A stretch of 16,782 nt of DNA from CAJBLF01 sp964463255 (lineage in GTDB: Bacteria; Patescibacteriota; Gracilibacteria; Absconditabacterales; Absconditicoccaceae): contig CAYXBC010000040.1 of NCBI GenBank assembly GCA_964463255.1, forward strand, positions 1 through 16,782, read 5' to 3'. This document shows positions 7,906-14,779 of the stretch, piece by piece. Made by a program: the position numbers and the translations under genes. The number at the start of each line of letters is the position of its first letter. Positions within the stretch are counted from its first letter, which is position 1. The notes below the pieces were generated by a model. The model did not search any database and was not told where the DNA came from. It saw only the letters and a program-made list of their open reading frames with translations.

Positions 7906-8754
7906 ATGACATCAAATATTCTTATCCCTCATCCAGAAAAATTACAAGAGACACTCCAAAAAATATCTTCCCAAGGCAAAGAGCATTTTCACGTTATCGC
8001 AGATTTCGATAGGACATTGACCAAAGCATTCGTTGAGTGAAAAAGTACCGTTTCATTGATCACTCGTTTACAGAATGGATTTTTTCCTCCAGCATATGCA
8101 GACGAATCAAACAAAATTTTTGCCAAATATCATCCGATAGAGATAGATGCTGCTATTCCTTTGGACGAAAAAAAGAAGGCGATGGTCCAGCGATGGAACG
8201 AACAATTCACTCTCATGCTCAGCTATGGATTGACGAGAAAAATTATCGAACAAGCCATGCAATCCGAAGACACGAATTTCAGATCAGGATGTAGCGAATT
8301 CTTTGATATGCTCAATGAAAATACTATTCCACTGCTTATACTTTCGGCAAGCGGATTATGATATGATAGTATTTATTACTGCCTCAAACATGAAAACAAG
8401 CTGTATGAAAATATAGATATCATCTCCAATGATTTCGTTCGGGATCAAGAAGGAAGTGCGATAGGCGTGAGACAGCCGATCATCCATTCATGCAATAAGG
8501 ATGAAACTGTCATCAGAGATTTTCCTATCTACGAAGGCATTAAAGACAGAGGAAATATTCTCTTGCTGGGAGATGGCTTGGGTGATGCTCATATGGCTGA
8601 TGGATTCGACTATCAAAATATTATAAAAATCTGATTTCTCAATCACGATACCCCCGAAAATAGAAAACAGTTCCAAGAAAAATTCGATCTGATTATCCTC
8701 GATGACGGACCGATGGATGAAGTGAATGATCTACTCAAGAAAATAGTATCATAA
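7906..8754 (+). CDS. UMPH-1-like HAD phosphatase (5'-nucleotidase)
   Basis: 282 aa. A HAD-superfamily phosphohydrolase resembling the pyrimidine 5'-nucleotidase UMPH-1/cN-III family. Motif I is DFDRT (D33 nucleophile, D35 acid/base) in IADFDRTLTKAFVEGKSTVS. Motif II is ILSASGLG, and motif IV is LLLGDGLGDAHMADG followed by IIKIGFLNHD, typical of the family. A helical cap domain lies between motifs I and II. Three TGA codons (8038, 8359, 8632) read as Gly at plausible sites (VEG, SGLG, KIGF). UMPH-1 members dephosphorylate UMP, CMP or 7-methyl-GMP, so here it may recycle nucleotides. It is the last gene of the asnS operon, 3 nt after the deacylase. I see no strong terminator on this strand after it. 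Confidence 0.85.
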
Positions 8755-8806
8755 AAAATATGAGTAATAGGAAAGGAGATGAGTTCTTCACTTGGGGGAT
8801 TTTTTT

Positions 8807-8837
8807 TAAAAAAATCGCTTCGGGAAACCGGAGCGAT
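8807..8837 (-). terminator. Terminator of the 98-aa membrane protein gene
   Basis: Stem 8814-8823 / 8828-8837 (10 pairs with one G-T) around a 4-nt loop. On the minus strand it is followed by a run of T, so it ends the leftward transcript. A symmetric T8/A7 stretch next to it may also weaken rightward transcription from the asnS operon. Confidence 0.75.
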
Positions 8838-8853
8838 ATGAGGAGAATGATGG

Positions 8854-9150
8854 CTAGAAAATACATAGGACCTGCATGAGAAGAAATACGGAACATAAGA
8901 ATAGCCCAAGGTGATACCGTTCAAGTCTCGGATGAAATGCTGCTAAGAGTAGCAAAAGCCCTAAGATACCTAGTACGGAAACAACTCCAAGATGAGTAGG
9001 AAGAGCGTACATCATCGTTTCTTCCCAAGCGATAAAGCCTTGGAAAAAAAGAGGAAGTGTACAGATAAGGAGCATAGCTCCCAAGAGGAATAAGGACCAA
9101 AGAATGTATTCCCATGCCCCTGTTCCAAGCGTAGTGAAAAGTGGTTTCAT
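8854..9150 (-). CDS. Small membrane protein, unknown
   Basis: 98 aa, strongly hydrophobic, with about three transmembrane segments (roughly 14-38, 53-71 and 78-97). The middle loop contains HPRLERYH. The frame ends in a true TAG and contains no TGA. It is supported by a minus-strand promoter (9181-9208) and terminator (8807-8837) of its own, making a single-gene unit. I do not recognise the family. An overlapping plus-strand reading frame exists in code 25 but lacks such signals. Confidence 0.7.
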   Translation of the reverse strand: MKPLFTTLGTGAWEYILWSLFLLGAMLLICTLPLFFQGFIAWEETMMYALPTHLGVVSVLGILGLLLLLAAFHPRLERYHLGLFLCSVFLLMQVLCIF

Positions 9151-9180
9151 AGTGGGATATATAGAGTGTTTGGTGCTGTA

Positions 9181-9208
9181 GCTATAGACATACCAGGTAA
9201 AATAGCAA
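9181..9208 (-). promoter_or_regulatory. Promoter of the 98-aa membrane protein gene
   Basis: On the minus strand TTGCTA (9203-9208), 16-bp spacer, TATAGC (9181-9186), ending 30 bp before the start codon. It is back to back with the plus-strand promoter at 9235. Confidence 0.5.
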
Positions 9209-9234
9209 TACCACGATAGGATAACGATGATGTA

Positions 9235-9262
9235 TTGACTTATTTTGTAAGATACTTATAAA
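9235..9262 (+). promoter_or_regulatory. Promoter of paralogue 1
   Basis: TTGACT (9235-9240), 16-bp spacer, TATAAA (9257-9262), followed by an A-rich leader of about 30 nt. It shares ATTGACTTATT with the promoter of paralogue 3. Confidence 0.75.
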
Positions 9263-9292
9263 TAAAAAAACCAAAACTAAAACCAAAAAAAT

Positions 9293-9781
9293 ATGAATAC
9301 AACTATCTGGGTATGTGTAGCACTATTTGTAGGATGTTTTGTCCTGCTCAGTTACGGTGATACCACAAGAACTGCAAAAGAAAGCATAAGTTTCTTTCTG
9401 CTCAAAATAAGTATCCTCTTTCATGAGGGCGAAAGGGCAAATAGAGGATTTGGAACTGTGGAGGAAAGAGAGAGAATATTCTCTCTGATAGAAAAGAATT
9501 TCAAAGGAGAATTCCAACGGTTCATCATCAACCAAAGGAACTTTCCGGATAGGAAATTGAAATTCTACAATGCTGACTACAAAACCAACACATTTCTCGT
9601 AAAGGTCTTACCTATGCTCAAAGAAGTACATAAGAAGTATAGGCAAGCCAATGATATAGACAAGGCGACTGAAGATTTTTTCTCCGGACTCAAAGTCATA
9701 ATCGCCGAAGAGATAAGCTGAAGCAAGATTCCTCGGATATTTCCGAGGTTTTTTTTGACTCCTAAACTATCGATAATCTAA
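9293..9781 (+). CDS. Membrane-anchored paralogue 1, unknown family
   Basis: First of three related genes. An N-terminal hydrophobic anchor (about 5-21) precedes a soluble helical domain. Shared motifs are ISFFLLK (32-38), FQ at 74-75 with PD at 85-86, then Y92, LVKVLPMLKEVHKKY and ATEDFFSGL near the end. The alignment with paralogues 2 and 3 runs out near residue 142, where a TGA (9719) stands. Under code 25 this TGA is Gly, and the frame continues 20 further codons through the terminator hairpin to TAA 9779. Given the terminator, the functional end may really be at 9718-9721; this is the least certain stop in the window. No other TGA is present. No homologous family is recognised. Confidence 0.7.
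9731..9756 (+). terminator. Terminator of paralogue 1
   Basis: The stem CCTCGGA / TCCGAGG with loop TATT is followed by eight T. It lies within the code-25 extension of the upstream gene. The 18-nt core is identical to that after paralogue 3. Confidence 0.85.
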
Positions 9782-9817
9782 AGTAATCGTCATGAACGAA
9801 GATAGTCTGATATGTGA

Positions 9818-9845
9818 TTGATTACCACCCCAAAAGGACTATAAG
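9818..9845 (+). promoter_or_regulatory. Promoter of paralogue 2
   Basis: TTGATT (9818-9823), 16-bp spacer, TATAAG (9840-9845), then an A-rich leader to the ATG at 9866. Confidence 0.65.
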
Positions 9846-9865
9846 ATAAAAAAAAATAAAAGAAT

Positions 9866-10324
9866 ATGATAACAGTATTTGTAGTATTTTTCTTCGTAGT
9901 CATAGTTGGTATCGTGTTTAGAGAGTATAGACCCTTATGGGAATCGAAGCAAGTATCATCCACAAACGAAATTAGCTTTTTCTTGGTGAAGTTGGGCAAT
10001 CATTATGCCTTTGCAGTCAGAAAAAATGAGGACGATATGACTGATCTGATGACGGAAAACGTGATATTGATGATGCTCAATAAATCACTGAAAACAGATT
10101 TTCAGTCCATGATAAAGAGTATTCATTGCTTTCCGGATAATGGACTGAGTTATTATTATGTGGGCGAAAAGAAGAAAATCATTTCATTGTTGGAGAAAGT
10201 TTTGCCGATAATGAAAGAGGTCTATCGTGAATATAGCAGACACGGTGATAGTAAGATGGCGACAGACCGATTTTTCAATCGGCTCGAAATGTTACTCTAT
10301 GACGAGTTAGCTCATGCAGCATAA
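9866..10324 (+). CDS. Membrane-anchored paralogue 2, unknown family
   Basis: 152 aa. The hydrophobic N-terminus (about 2-18) is a signal anchor with no lipobox. The rest is predicted helical and probably outside or against the membrane. It shares with its neighbours EISFFLVKL (35-43), FQ 79-80 and PD 90-91 at the same spacing (ten residues from Q to P), a run of tyrosines after PD, LLEKVLPIMKEVYREY and ATDRFFNRLEMLL. It ends in TAA and has its own promoter and terminator. No TGA codons. Function unknown; conserved architecture with low overall identity points to old duplication and divergence. Confidence 0.78.
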   Translation: MITVFVVFFFVVIVGIVFREYRPLWESKQVSSTNEISFFLVKLGNHYAFAVRKNEDDMTDLMTENVILMMLNKSLKTDFQSMIKSIHCFPDNGLSYYYVGEKKKIISLLEKVLPIMKEVYREYSRHGDSKMATDRFFNRLEMLLYDELAHAA

Positions 10325-10327
10325 GAC

Positions 10328-10357
10328 ATCCTCGGGTATATTCCGGGGATTTTTTTT
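10328..10357 (+). terminator. Terminator of paralogue 2
   Basis: Stem ATCCTCGG / CCGGGGAT (one G-T pair), then a T-run from 10350 to 10357. It is the same design as the terminators of paralogues 1 and 3, with a few changed bases. Confidence 0.85.
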
Positions 10358-10389
10358 ATGGAGAGAATATGGGGTTGGATAAAAGAGGA

Positions 10390-10417
10390 TTGACTTATTA
10401 GAGAGAATATATATAAA
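10390..10417 (+). promoter_or_regulatory. Promoter of paralogue 3
   Basis: TTGACT (10390-10395), 16-bp spacer, TATAAA (10412-10417). Confidence 0.75.
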
Positions 10418-10444
10418 AAATATACATACAAAAACCTATATACT

Positions 10445-10891
10445 ATGAAAATCTTGGAAATTGCAGGTATAATCATAACGGTCATACTGTTATTTGGTTA
10501 CTTAGGCATTAGGAATTCTATGGATATCAAAGCTAGATCCAATGTCGCTTTCTTTTTGCGGAGATTGCAGACAATCTACGACCTTACGGTTGAGAAAGCC
10601 CATAAAAAGGGACAAAAAGTCGATAGAGACAAATTGGTAGCACGATTGACGACCCCTACTATGCGTTCCGAATTCCAGTCCATAATCAGGATAATCGATC
10701 ACTTACCAGATAGGGAAGTAAGCTGGTATTGTGGATATGTGGAAGAGAATGCTTTCCTCGTGGAAACGCTTTCTTTGCTCAAGAGACTTCATAACGACTA
10801 TCTCTTAGGTATCGAGCTAGATGAGACGACAGATATCTTCGTGAAAGATCTACGTGATATCATCTATCAGCGCTTACCTATCAAAAAGTAG
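10445..10891 (+). CDS. Membrane-anchored paralogue 3, unknown family
   Basis: 148 aa. N-terminal transmembrane anchor (about 5-22) and a helical domain. Family marks are VAFFLRRL (34-41), FQ 77-78, PD 88-89, a following WYCGY, LVETLSLLKRLHNDY and TTDIFVKDLRDII. The spacing between the FFL and FQ motifs (39-40 residues) and between FQ and PD is the same in all three proteins. The tail is basic (PIKK) and ends in TAG. It has its own promoter and terminator, so the three genes are independent transcription units and not an operon. I do not recognise the family and propose no function. Confidence 0.78.
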   Translation: MKILEIAGIIITVILLFGYLGIRNSMDIKARSNVAFFLRRLQTIYDLTVEKAHKKGQKVDRDKLVARLTTPTMRSEFQSIIRIIDHLPDREVSWYCGYVEENAFLVETLSLLKRLHNDYLLGIELDETTDIFVKDLRDIIYQRLPIKK

Positions 10892-10910
10892 CTAAGCAAA
10901 AAAAACAATT

Positions 10911-10937
10911 CCCTCGGATATTTCCGAGGGTTTTTTT
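10911..10937 (+). terminator. Terminator of paralogue 3
   Basis: Stem CCCTCGGA / TCCGAGGG, loop TATT, seven T. The 18-nt core CCTCGGATATTTCCGAGG is identical to that after paralogue 1. Confidence 0.88.
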
Positions 10938-11035
10938 ATATATTGCAGAGAGATTCTAGATCAAAGGAACTGATGATAGAGTAGTTGTTATCTATATCTG
11001 GAGCTATTTAGTCATAGGTATGACATCTCTTATAC

Positions 11036-11063
11036 TTGACAAATCAAAAAAAATATGTAAAAT
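11036..11063 (+). promoter_or_regulatory. Promoter of the SDR gene
   Basis: TTGACA (11036-11041), 16-bp spacer, TAAAAT (11058-11063) preceded by TG, about 40 bp before the ATG. The stretch 10938-11035 upstream holds nothing else I can identify. Confidence 0.7.
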
Positions 11064-11102
11064 AAGAGACGGTTTTTTATCATTATTTTTATTGCATAAA
11101 AC

Positions 11103-11765
11103 ATGTCTACAATCCTAATAACTGGCGCAAATCGTGGGATATGATTGGCGTGAGTCAAAAAATTCCTTGCTATGGGATGGAATGTCATAGCGACATCCAG
11201 ATCAGGTACGATGGACCTATCCGATACAAAATTAACCGTAGTGAAGCTTGATTTGGCTGACAAACAAAGTATCCAAATGCTTGCTGATGATCTCCACAAG
11301 AAGAATACTATTATCGATGTATTGTACAACAACGCATGAATGTTACTCGATGGAAAAAAGATGGATATGAATAGAGAAGATTTAGAGCAAACATTAGAGG
11401 TAAATTTTATCTGACCGGTAGATTTGACAGAAAAAATAAAGGATCTTATCCCTGCGTGAGGAAAAATAATTTCTACCTCATCTATGGCTTCAAGTATAAA
11501 TGATCCGACAATGGATGGAGTCAACCCTCCCTACAGAATTAGTAAGGCAGCGATAAATATGTATATCCATACACTATCGCTCAGACTCAAAGAGAAAAAT
11601 ATAACGGTACTAGCACTTGATCCAGGTCGGGTGAAAACAGATATGGGTGGTGCTGATGCTCCGACTGATGCAACAGAAGTTGCAGAGTATGTACGAGGAT
11701 TAGTAAATAACCCAGAGTTACAGACAGGAGGATTTTATGCACAAGGCAAACTAAGAGCGCGATAA
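11103..11765 (+). CDS. Short-chain dehydrogenase/reductase
   Basis: 220 aa, a little short of the classic 250. A Rossmann-fold NAD(P)-dependent oxidoreductase. The cofactor loop is TGANRGIG (7-14), where the last Gly is TGA. NNAG (76-79) also ends in a TGA-coded Gly. The catalytic residues are the Ser in ISTSSMASS (about 124-127) and Y144-x3-K148 in YRISK. DPGRVKTDMGG follows, as in most classical SDRs. TGA codons lie at 11142, 11151, 11337, 11412 and 11457. Replacement of the Gly-rich motifs by anything but Gly would break the family, which makes this one of the best proofs of the code. Substrate unknown. Monocistronic, facing the convergent tex gene. Confidence 0.92.
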
Positions 11766-11879
11766 GATAATGAATAATTAATAATGATGGTTTTGTACTT
11801 ATAGACTATTGTAATATATAATAAAAATTTTGAAAGATGTATATGGAGAAGCGATCTAGTGTAATAGATGGATTGTTTG

Positions 11880-11920
11880 TCCTCGGATGAGGATTTATCC
11901 TCGGATGAGGGTTTATCCTG
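11880..11920 (+). repeat. 18-nt tandem repeat in intergenic DNA
   Basis: Two units, TCCTCGGATGAGGATTTA and the same with one G for A, run directly into the first five bases of a third (the last of them a mismatch). Each unit holds a small CCTC/GAGG hairpin. It lies in the 249-bp gap between the convergent SDR and tex genes; the gap otherwise holds AT-rich DNA and short hairpins and no supported gene. Confidence 0.7.
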
Positions 11921-11927
11921 TTGTTCC

Positions 11928-11974
11928 CCCATCTTTTCTCATGGGATTCCCTTCGGTCACAACAAAGAGGGAAT
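11928..11974. repeat. Two short inverted repeats in the SDR-tex gap
   Basis: CCCAT (11928-11932) pairs with ATGGG (11941-11945). Directly after, ATTCCCT (11946-11952) pairs with AGGGAAT (11968-11974). They have no T-run on either strand, so any role in termination or mRNA end protection is unproven. Confidence 0.45.
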
Positions 11975-11997
11975 GGGTGGTTTCTCTACAAAATCAC

Positions 11998-12026
11998 AAA
12001 AAAATATCCGTCCTTTACAGAAAGGA
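11998..12026 (-). terminator. Possible tex terminator
   Basis: On the minus strand TCCTTT/AAAGGA forms a 6-bp stem around CTGT (12011-12026), followed six bases later by seven T. The TAA of the code-25 tex frame lies inside the stem. The gap to the T-run is longer than usual, so this is only a candidate. Confidence 0.4.
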
Positions 12027-14378
12027 GGCCCCGAAGGGGGAGGATTTGTTAGCTAAAGGAAATATTTCCCTTCATCGTGGATTCACCAACATCCGATTCC
12101 TGATTCCTTGTCCCTGATTCCTGATTCCTGATTCCTGATTCCTTGTCCCTGGTCCCTGATTCCTGATTCCTTGTTCCTGATTTCTAGGCGCGCTATCATC
12201 TTTCATGCTCAAGGAGACCTTCTCTCTTTCAAGGTCGATAGCTATGACTTTGACTTGTACTTGCTGTCCGACCTTTACCACATCGACAGGATTATTGACG
12301 AAATAATTCGCCATCTGTGATTTGTGGACGAGTCCATCGCTATGAAGTCCGATATCCACGAATGCTCAAAAATCTGTAACGTTTCTTACTATACCATTGA
12401 GTTTAGTTCCTATTTCTAGATCTTTGATATCTACAATAGTTGATGAAAAGCATGGTGCTTCGAGTTCATCCCTTGGATCCAATCCTGGTCTTTGAAGTTC
12501 AGCCAAGACATCTCTTAACGTCTCTAATCATATCTTATAGGTTTCAGACCGTTGGAGTAATTTATTTTCCGGATATTTTTCTACAAGCATAGGTAATTTT
12601 AAATCCTTTTTCTTGATGCCCAATTCTTTTTCTATGAGCTCATAGACCTGTTTATGAATTTCCGGATGGATACCTGTTTCATCCAGAATTTCTTTTCCGC
12701 CTTTGATTCTCAAAAATCCAATAGCTTGTTCATACGCCTTGGGACCTAATCATTTCACTTTTTTGAGCTGCGCTTTGCTGGTAAATTTTCCGTTAGCATC
12801 TCTATATGCTATGACATTTTTCGCAACCGCTTCGCTGAGTCCGGCAATATATTGGAGCAGGGTATAACTTGCAGTATTGACGTCGACACCTACACTATTT
12901 ACGATATCTTCTACTTTTTCCTCAAGTTTTTCTTTGAGATATTTCTGATCGACATCATGCTGATATTGTCCGACACCGATAGATTTGGGATCTATTTTGG
13001 TGAGTTCTGCTAAGGGATCTTGCACTCTATGGGCGATGCTAATTGCACCTCTGATGGTTACATCCAGATCAGGATATTCGTCCTGGGCGAGTTTAGATGC
13101 CGAATACACGGATGCTCACGATTCGGAGGTAATCATATATTTGACCCCACTAAAGCCGGGGCGAGCTTCCAGTTTATATTTTTCTATAAAATCATGTACT
13201 ACTTTTTCTGATTCTCTCGAGGCCGTTCCATTCCCTATCACGATGAGATCTATCTTGTACTGATCGACTAATCTCTTCAAAGTTTCCCAAGCCTCAGTGA
13301 CTTTTTTCTGGGGTTCGGTAGGGTAGATAACAATCTTATCCAAAAATTTTCCTGTCTGATCGACGACCGCCAATTTACATCCTGTCCTAAATGCCGGATC
13401 GAATCCGAGGACGGTCATCCCTTTGATTGGTGGAGTCAGCAAAAGATTTTTTAGGTTATCACCAAAGACTCTGATAGCTGCTTCGTCAGCTCGTCTCTTT
13501 TTGTCTGATCTGATTTCACGTTCCAATGAGGGCAAGAGTAATCTATGGAGTCCATCTTCACAAGCTTCTTGGACATAAGAGATACAGGTGCCGTAGGTCT
13601 TGGGGAAGAAAAATTTCGTCGTAGAGTCTCGAATCTTATCATGTGAAAATTCTAATTTTACTTGCAACTGCTTTTCGTTTTCTGCTCTTGTCACCGCTAG
13701 ATATGCGTATGATGGCATATCAGAAAGTTTCTTGCTGTATTCTCCATATATCTTATAGACACCTTTATCATCAAAGGTTTTTGTCTTTTTGCATGCGAGC
13801 ATTCCTGTGGTTTCTTCTCTTGTTTTGATATCTTCCCTAAGGTCAGCATGGTCAGAAACAGCTTCTGCCAAGATATCTTTCGCTCACTGAATTGCTTCTT
13901 CTCTATCTTGTACACTTGTCTTTACGTCTCCCGTATCTCTGACAAATTTTTCCGCTTCAGCTTCAAATTCCTCTTTGCTCATCTGAGCCTTCGTCAGGAT
14001 ATCCGCAAGGGGTTCCAGTCCTTTTGCTTTGGCGATAGTAGCTTTGGTATTTTTTTTCTCCTTAAACGGTCTATAGAGATCTTCGACTCTGGCCAAGGTT
14101 TCCGCTTCCATAATTTGCTTCCTGAGTTCATCAGTCATGAGTCATTTCTCTTCGATGAGACGGATGACATCGGCTTTTCTCGCTTCCAGATTCCTGGTAT
14201 AACTATACATCTCATCAAAATCTCTGAGCTGTTCATCCGTCGCTCCTTCGGTAAGTTCCTTACGATACCTAGCGATGAATGGGACCGTATTCCCTTCATC
14301 CAATAACTGGATGATGCTACGGACGATATTTGGCGCTATGCCGACTTTTTTGCTGATGATATTGATCAAATCTGCCAT
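12015..14378 (-). CDS. tex: Tex-family S1 RNA-binding transcription accessory protein
   Basis: 787 aa in code 25. Tex is a conserved nucleic-acid-binding protein linked to transcription. Domains in order are the N-terminal Tex helical domain (start ADLINIISKKVGI, NTVPFIARYRKELTEG), the YqgF/RNase H-like domain (about 322-425; GFDPAFRTGCKLAVVDQTG, IVIGNGTASRES), the SESGASVYSASKLAQDEYP region, helix-hairpin-helix repeats (about 495-560; VNTASYTLLQYIAGLS, KVKGLGPKAYEQA), and an S1 domain (about 650-735; VRNVTDFGAFVDIGLHSDGL). Internal TGA codons are at residues 79, 165, 421, 543, 617 and 671, several at invariant glycines. After S1 the tail (about 740-769) is made of Arg-Asn-Gln-Gly-rich repeats encoded by a heptamer array. 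A seventh TGA (residue 769, at 12072) precedes 18 more codons to TAA and may or may not be read through. Confidence 0.93.
12095..12185 (-). repeat. Heptanucleotide tandem array in 3' end of tex
   Basis: Thirteen consecutive 7-bp units on the plus strand, mostly GATTCCT, with variants TGTCCCT, GGTCCCT, TGTTCCT and GATTTCT. Because 7 is not a multiple of 3, the array translates as a 21-nt, seven-residue cycle of Gln, Gly, Ile, Arg and Asn. Adding or losing one unit would shift the reading frame after it. Confidence 0.92.
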
Positions 14379-14416
14379 GATATAGTATGAATGAATAAAT
14401 CAGTGTATGAGGAAGA

Positions 14417-14444
14417 AGTATACAAAAAAGCCCAAGAATAACAA
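14417..14444 (-). promoter_or_regulatory. Promoter of tex
   Basis: On the minus strand TTGTTA (14439-14444), 16-bp spacer, TATACT (14417-14422), about 38 bp before the ATG at 14378. Confidence 0.5.
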
Positions 14445-14573
14445 TTTCAAATATAATCTTAACGAAAAAAACACAAAAAAATCGCTAGACGTACTTTTGT
14501 TATTGCCATATATTAGCTATAACACCACGACCAATATTCTTACTTTGATGTTTAAAAACATTTCCTTCGGAGA

Positions 14574-14606
14574 CATACTTTTTGCCTCCCAGGTGCAAAA
14601 AGTATG
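14574..14606. repeat. Perfect 12-bp hairpin in intergenic DNA
   Basis: CATACTTTTTGC (14574-14585) and GCAAAAAGTATG (14595-14606) are perfectly complementary around a 9-nt loop CTCCCAGGT. It lies in the 401-bp gap between the tex start and the Nudix regulator stop, just beyond the minus-strand terminator at 14608. Confidence 0.8.
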
Positions 14607-14607
14607 C

Positions 14608-14633
14608 AAAAAACCCCTCGTCGCCATTAGGGG
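14608..14633 (-). terminator. Terminator of the NrtR-like gene
   Basis: On the minus strand CCCCT (14629-14633) pairs with AGGGG (14614-14618), followed directly by six T. It would end the leftward transcript of the Nudix regulator after a 3' UTR of about 170 nt. Confidence 0.65.
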
Positions 14634-14669
14634 AATATCATGCATTATCTTTTATCGTATTCTGATAGC

Positions 14670-14706
14670 GACCTATCCAGTTGGTAGGTCCTCCTACTCG
14701 ACCTAC
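14670..14706. repeat. Mutually exclusive hairpin arms
   Basis: GACCTA (14670-14675), GTAGGTC (14684-14690) and GACCTAC (14700-14706) occur in order. The middle arm can pair with the left (extended by CCA/TGG) or with the right (7 bp, 9-nt loop), but not both. It lies in the 3' UTR of the Nudix regulator. Confidence 0.6.
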
Positions 14707-14742
14707 TTTTCACACTGATTTATAATGGCGACTTTCTCTTCA

Positions 14743-14763
14743 ATTCTCCATTCTCCATTTTCC
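14743..14763 (-). repeat. Short heptamer repeat downstream of NrtR-like gene
   Basis: ATTCTCC, ATTCTCC and ATTTTCC in tandem on the plus strand, part of a pyrimidine-rich tract, ending 16 bp from the stop codon. It is similar in unit length and base content to the array in tex. Confidence 0.6.
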
Positions 14764-14779
14764 ACCTCTCCCTCTTAGT

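Noticed and set aside
8760..8999. 79-codon plus-strand frame (code 25) over the 98-aa membrane gene
   Set aside because: It runs through the minus-strand terminator, lacks a promoter and shows no family pattern; the opposite strand has a membrane protein with promoter and terminator.
11030..11524. 164-codon minus-strand open frame over the SDR gene
   Set aside because: Antisense to a gene with full SDR motifs; its protein shows no family pattern.
12095..12185. CRISPR array
   Set aside because: Units are 7 bp with no spacers; it is a simple tandem repeat.
14407..14778. 123-codon plus-strand frame in the tex-NrtR gap
   Set aside because: It starts inside the tex promoter, crosses three hairpins and has low-complexity composition without a recognisable domain.
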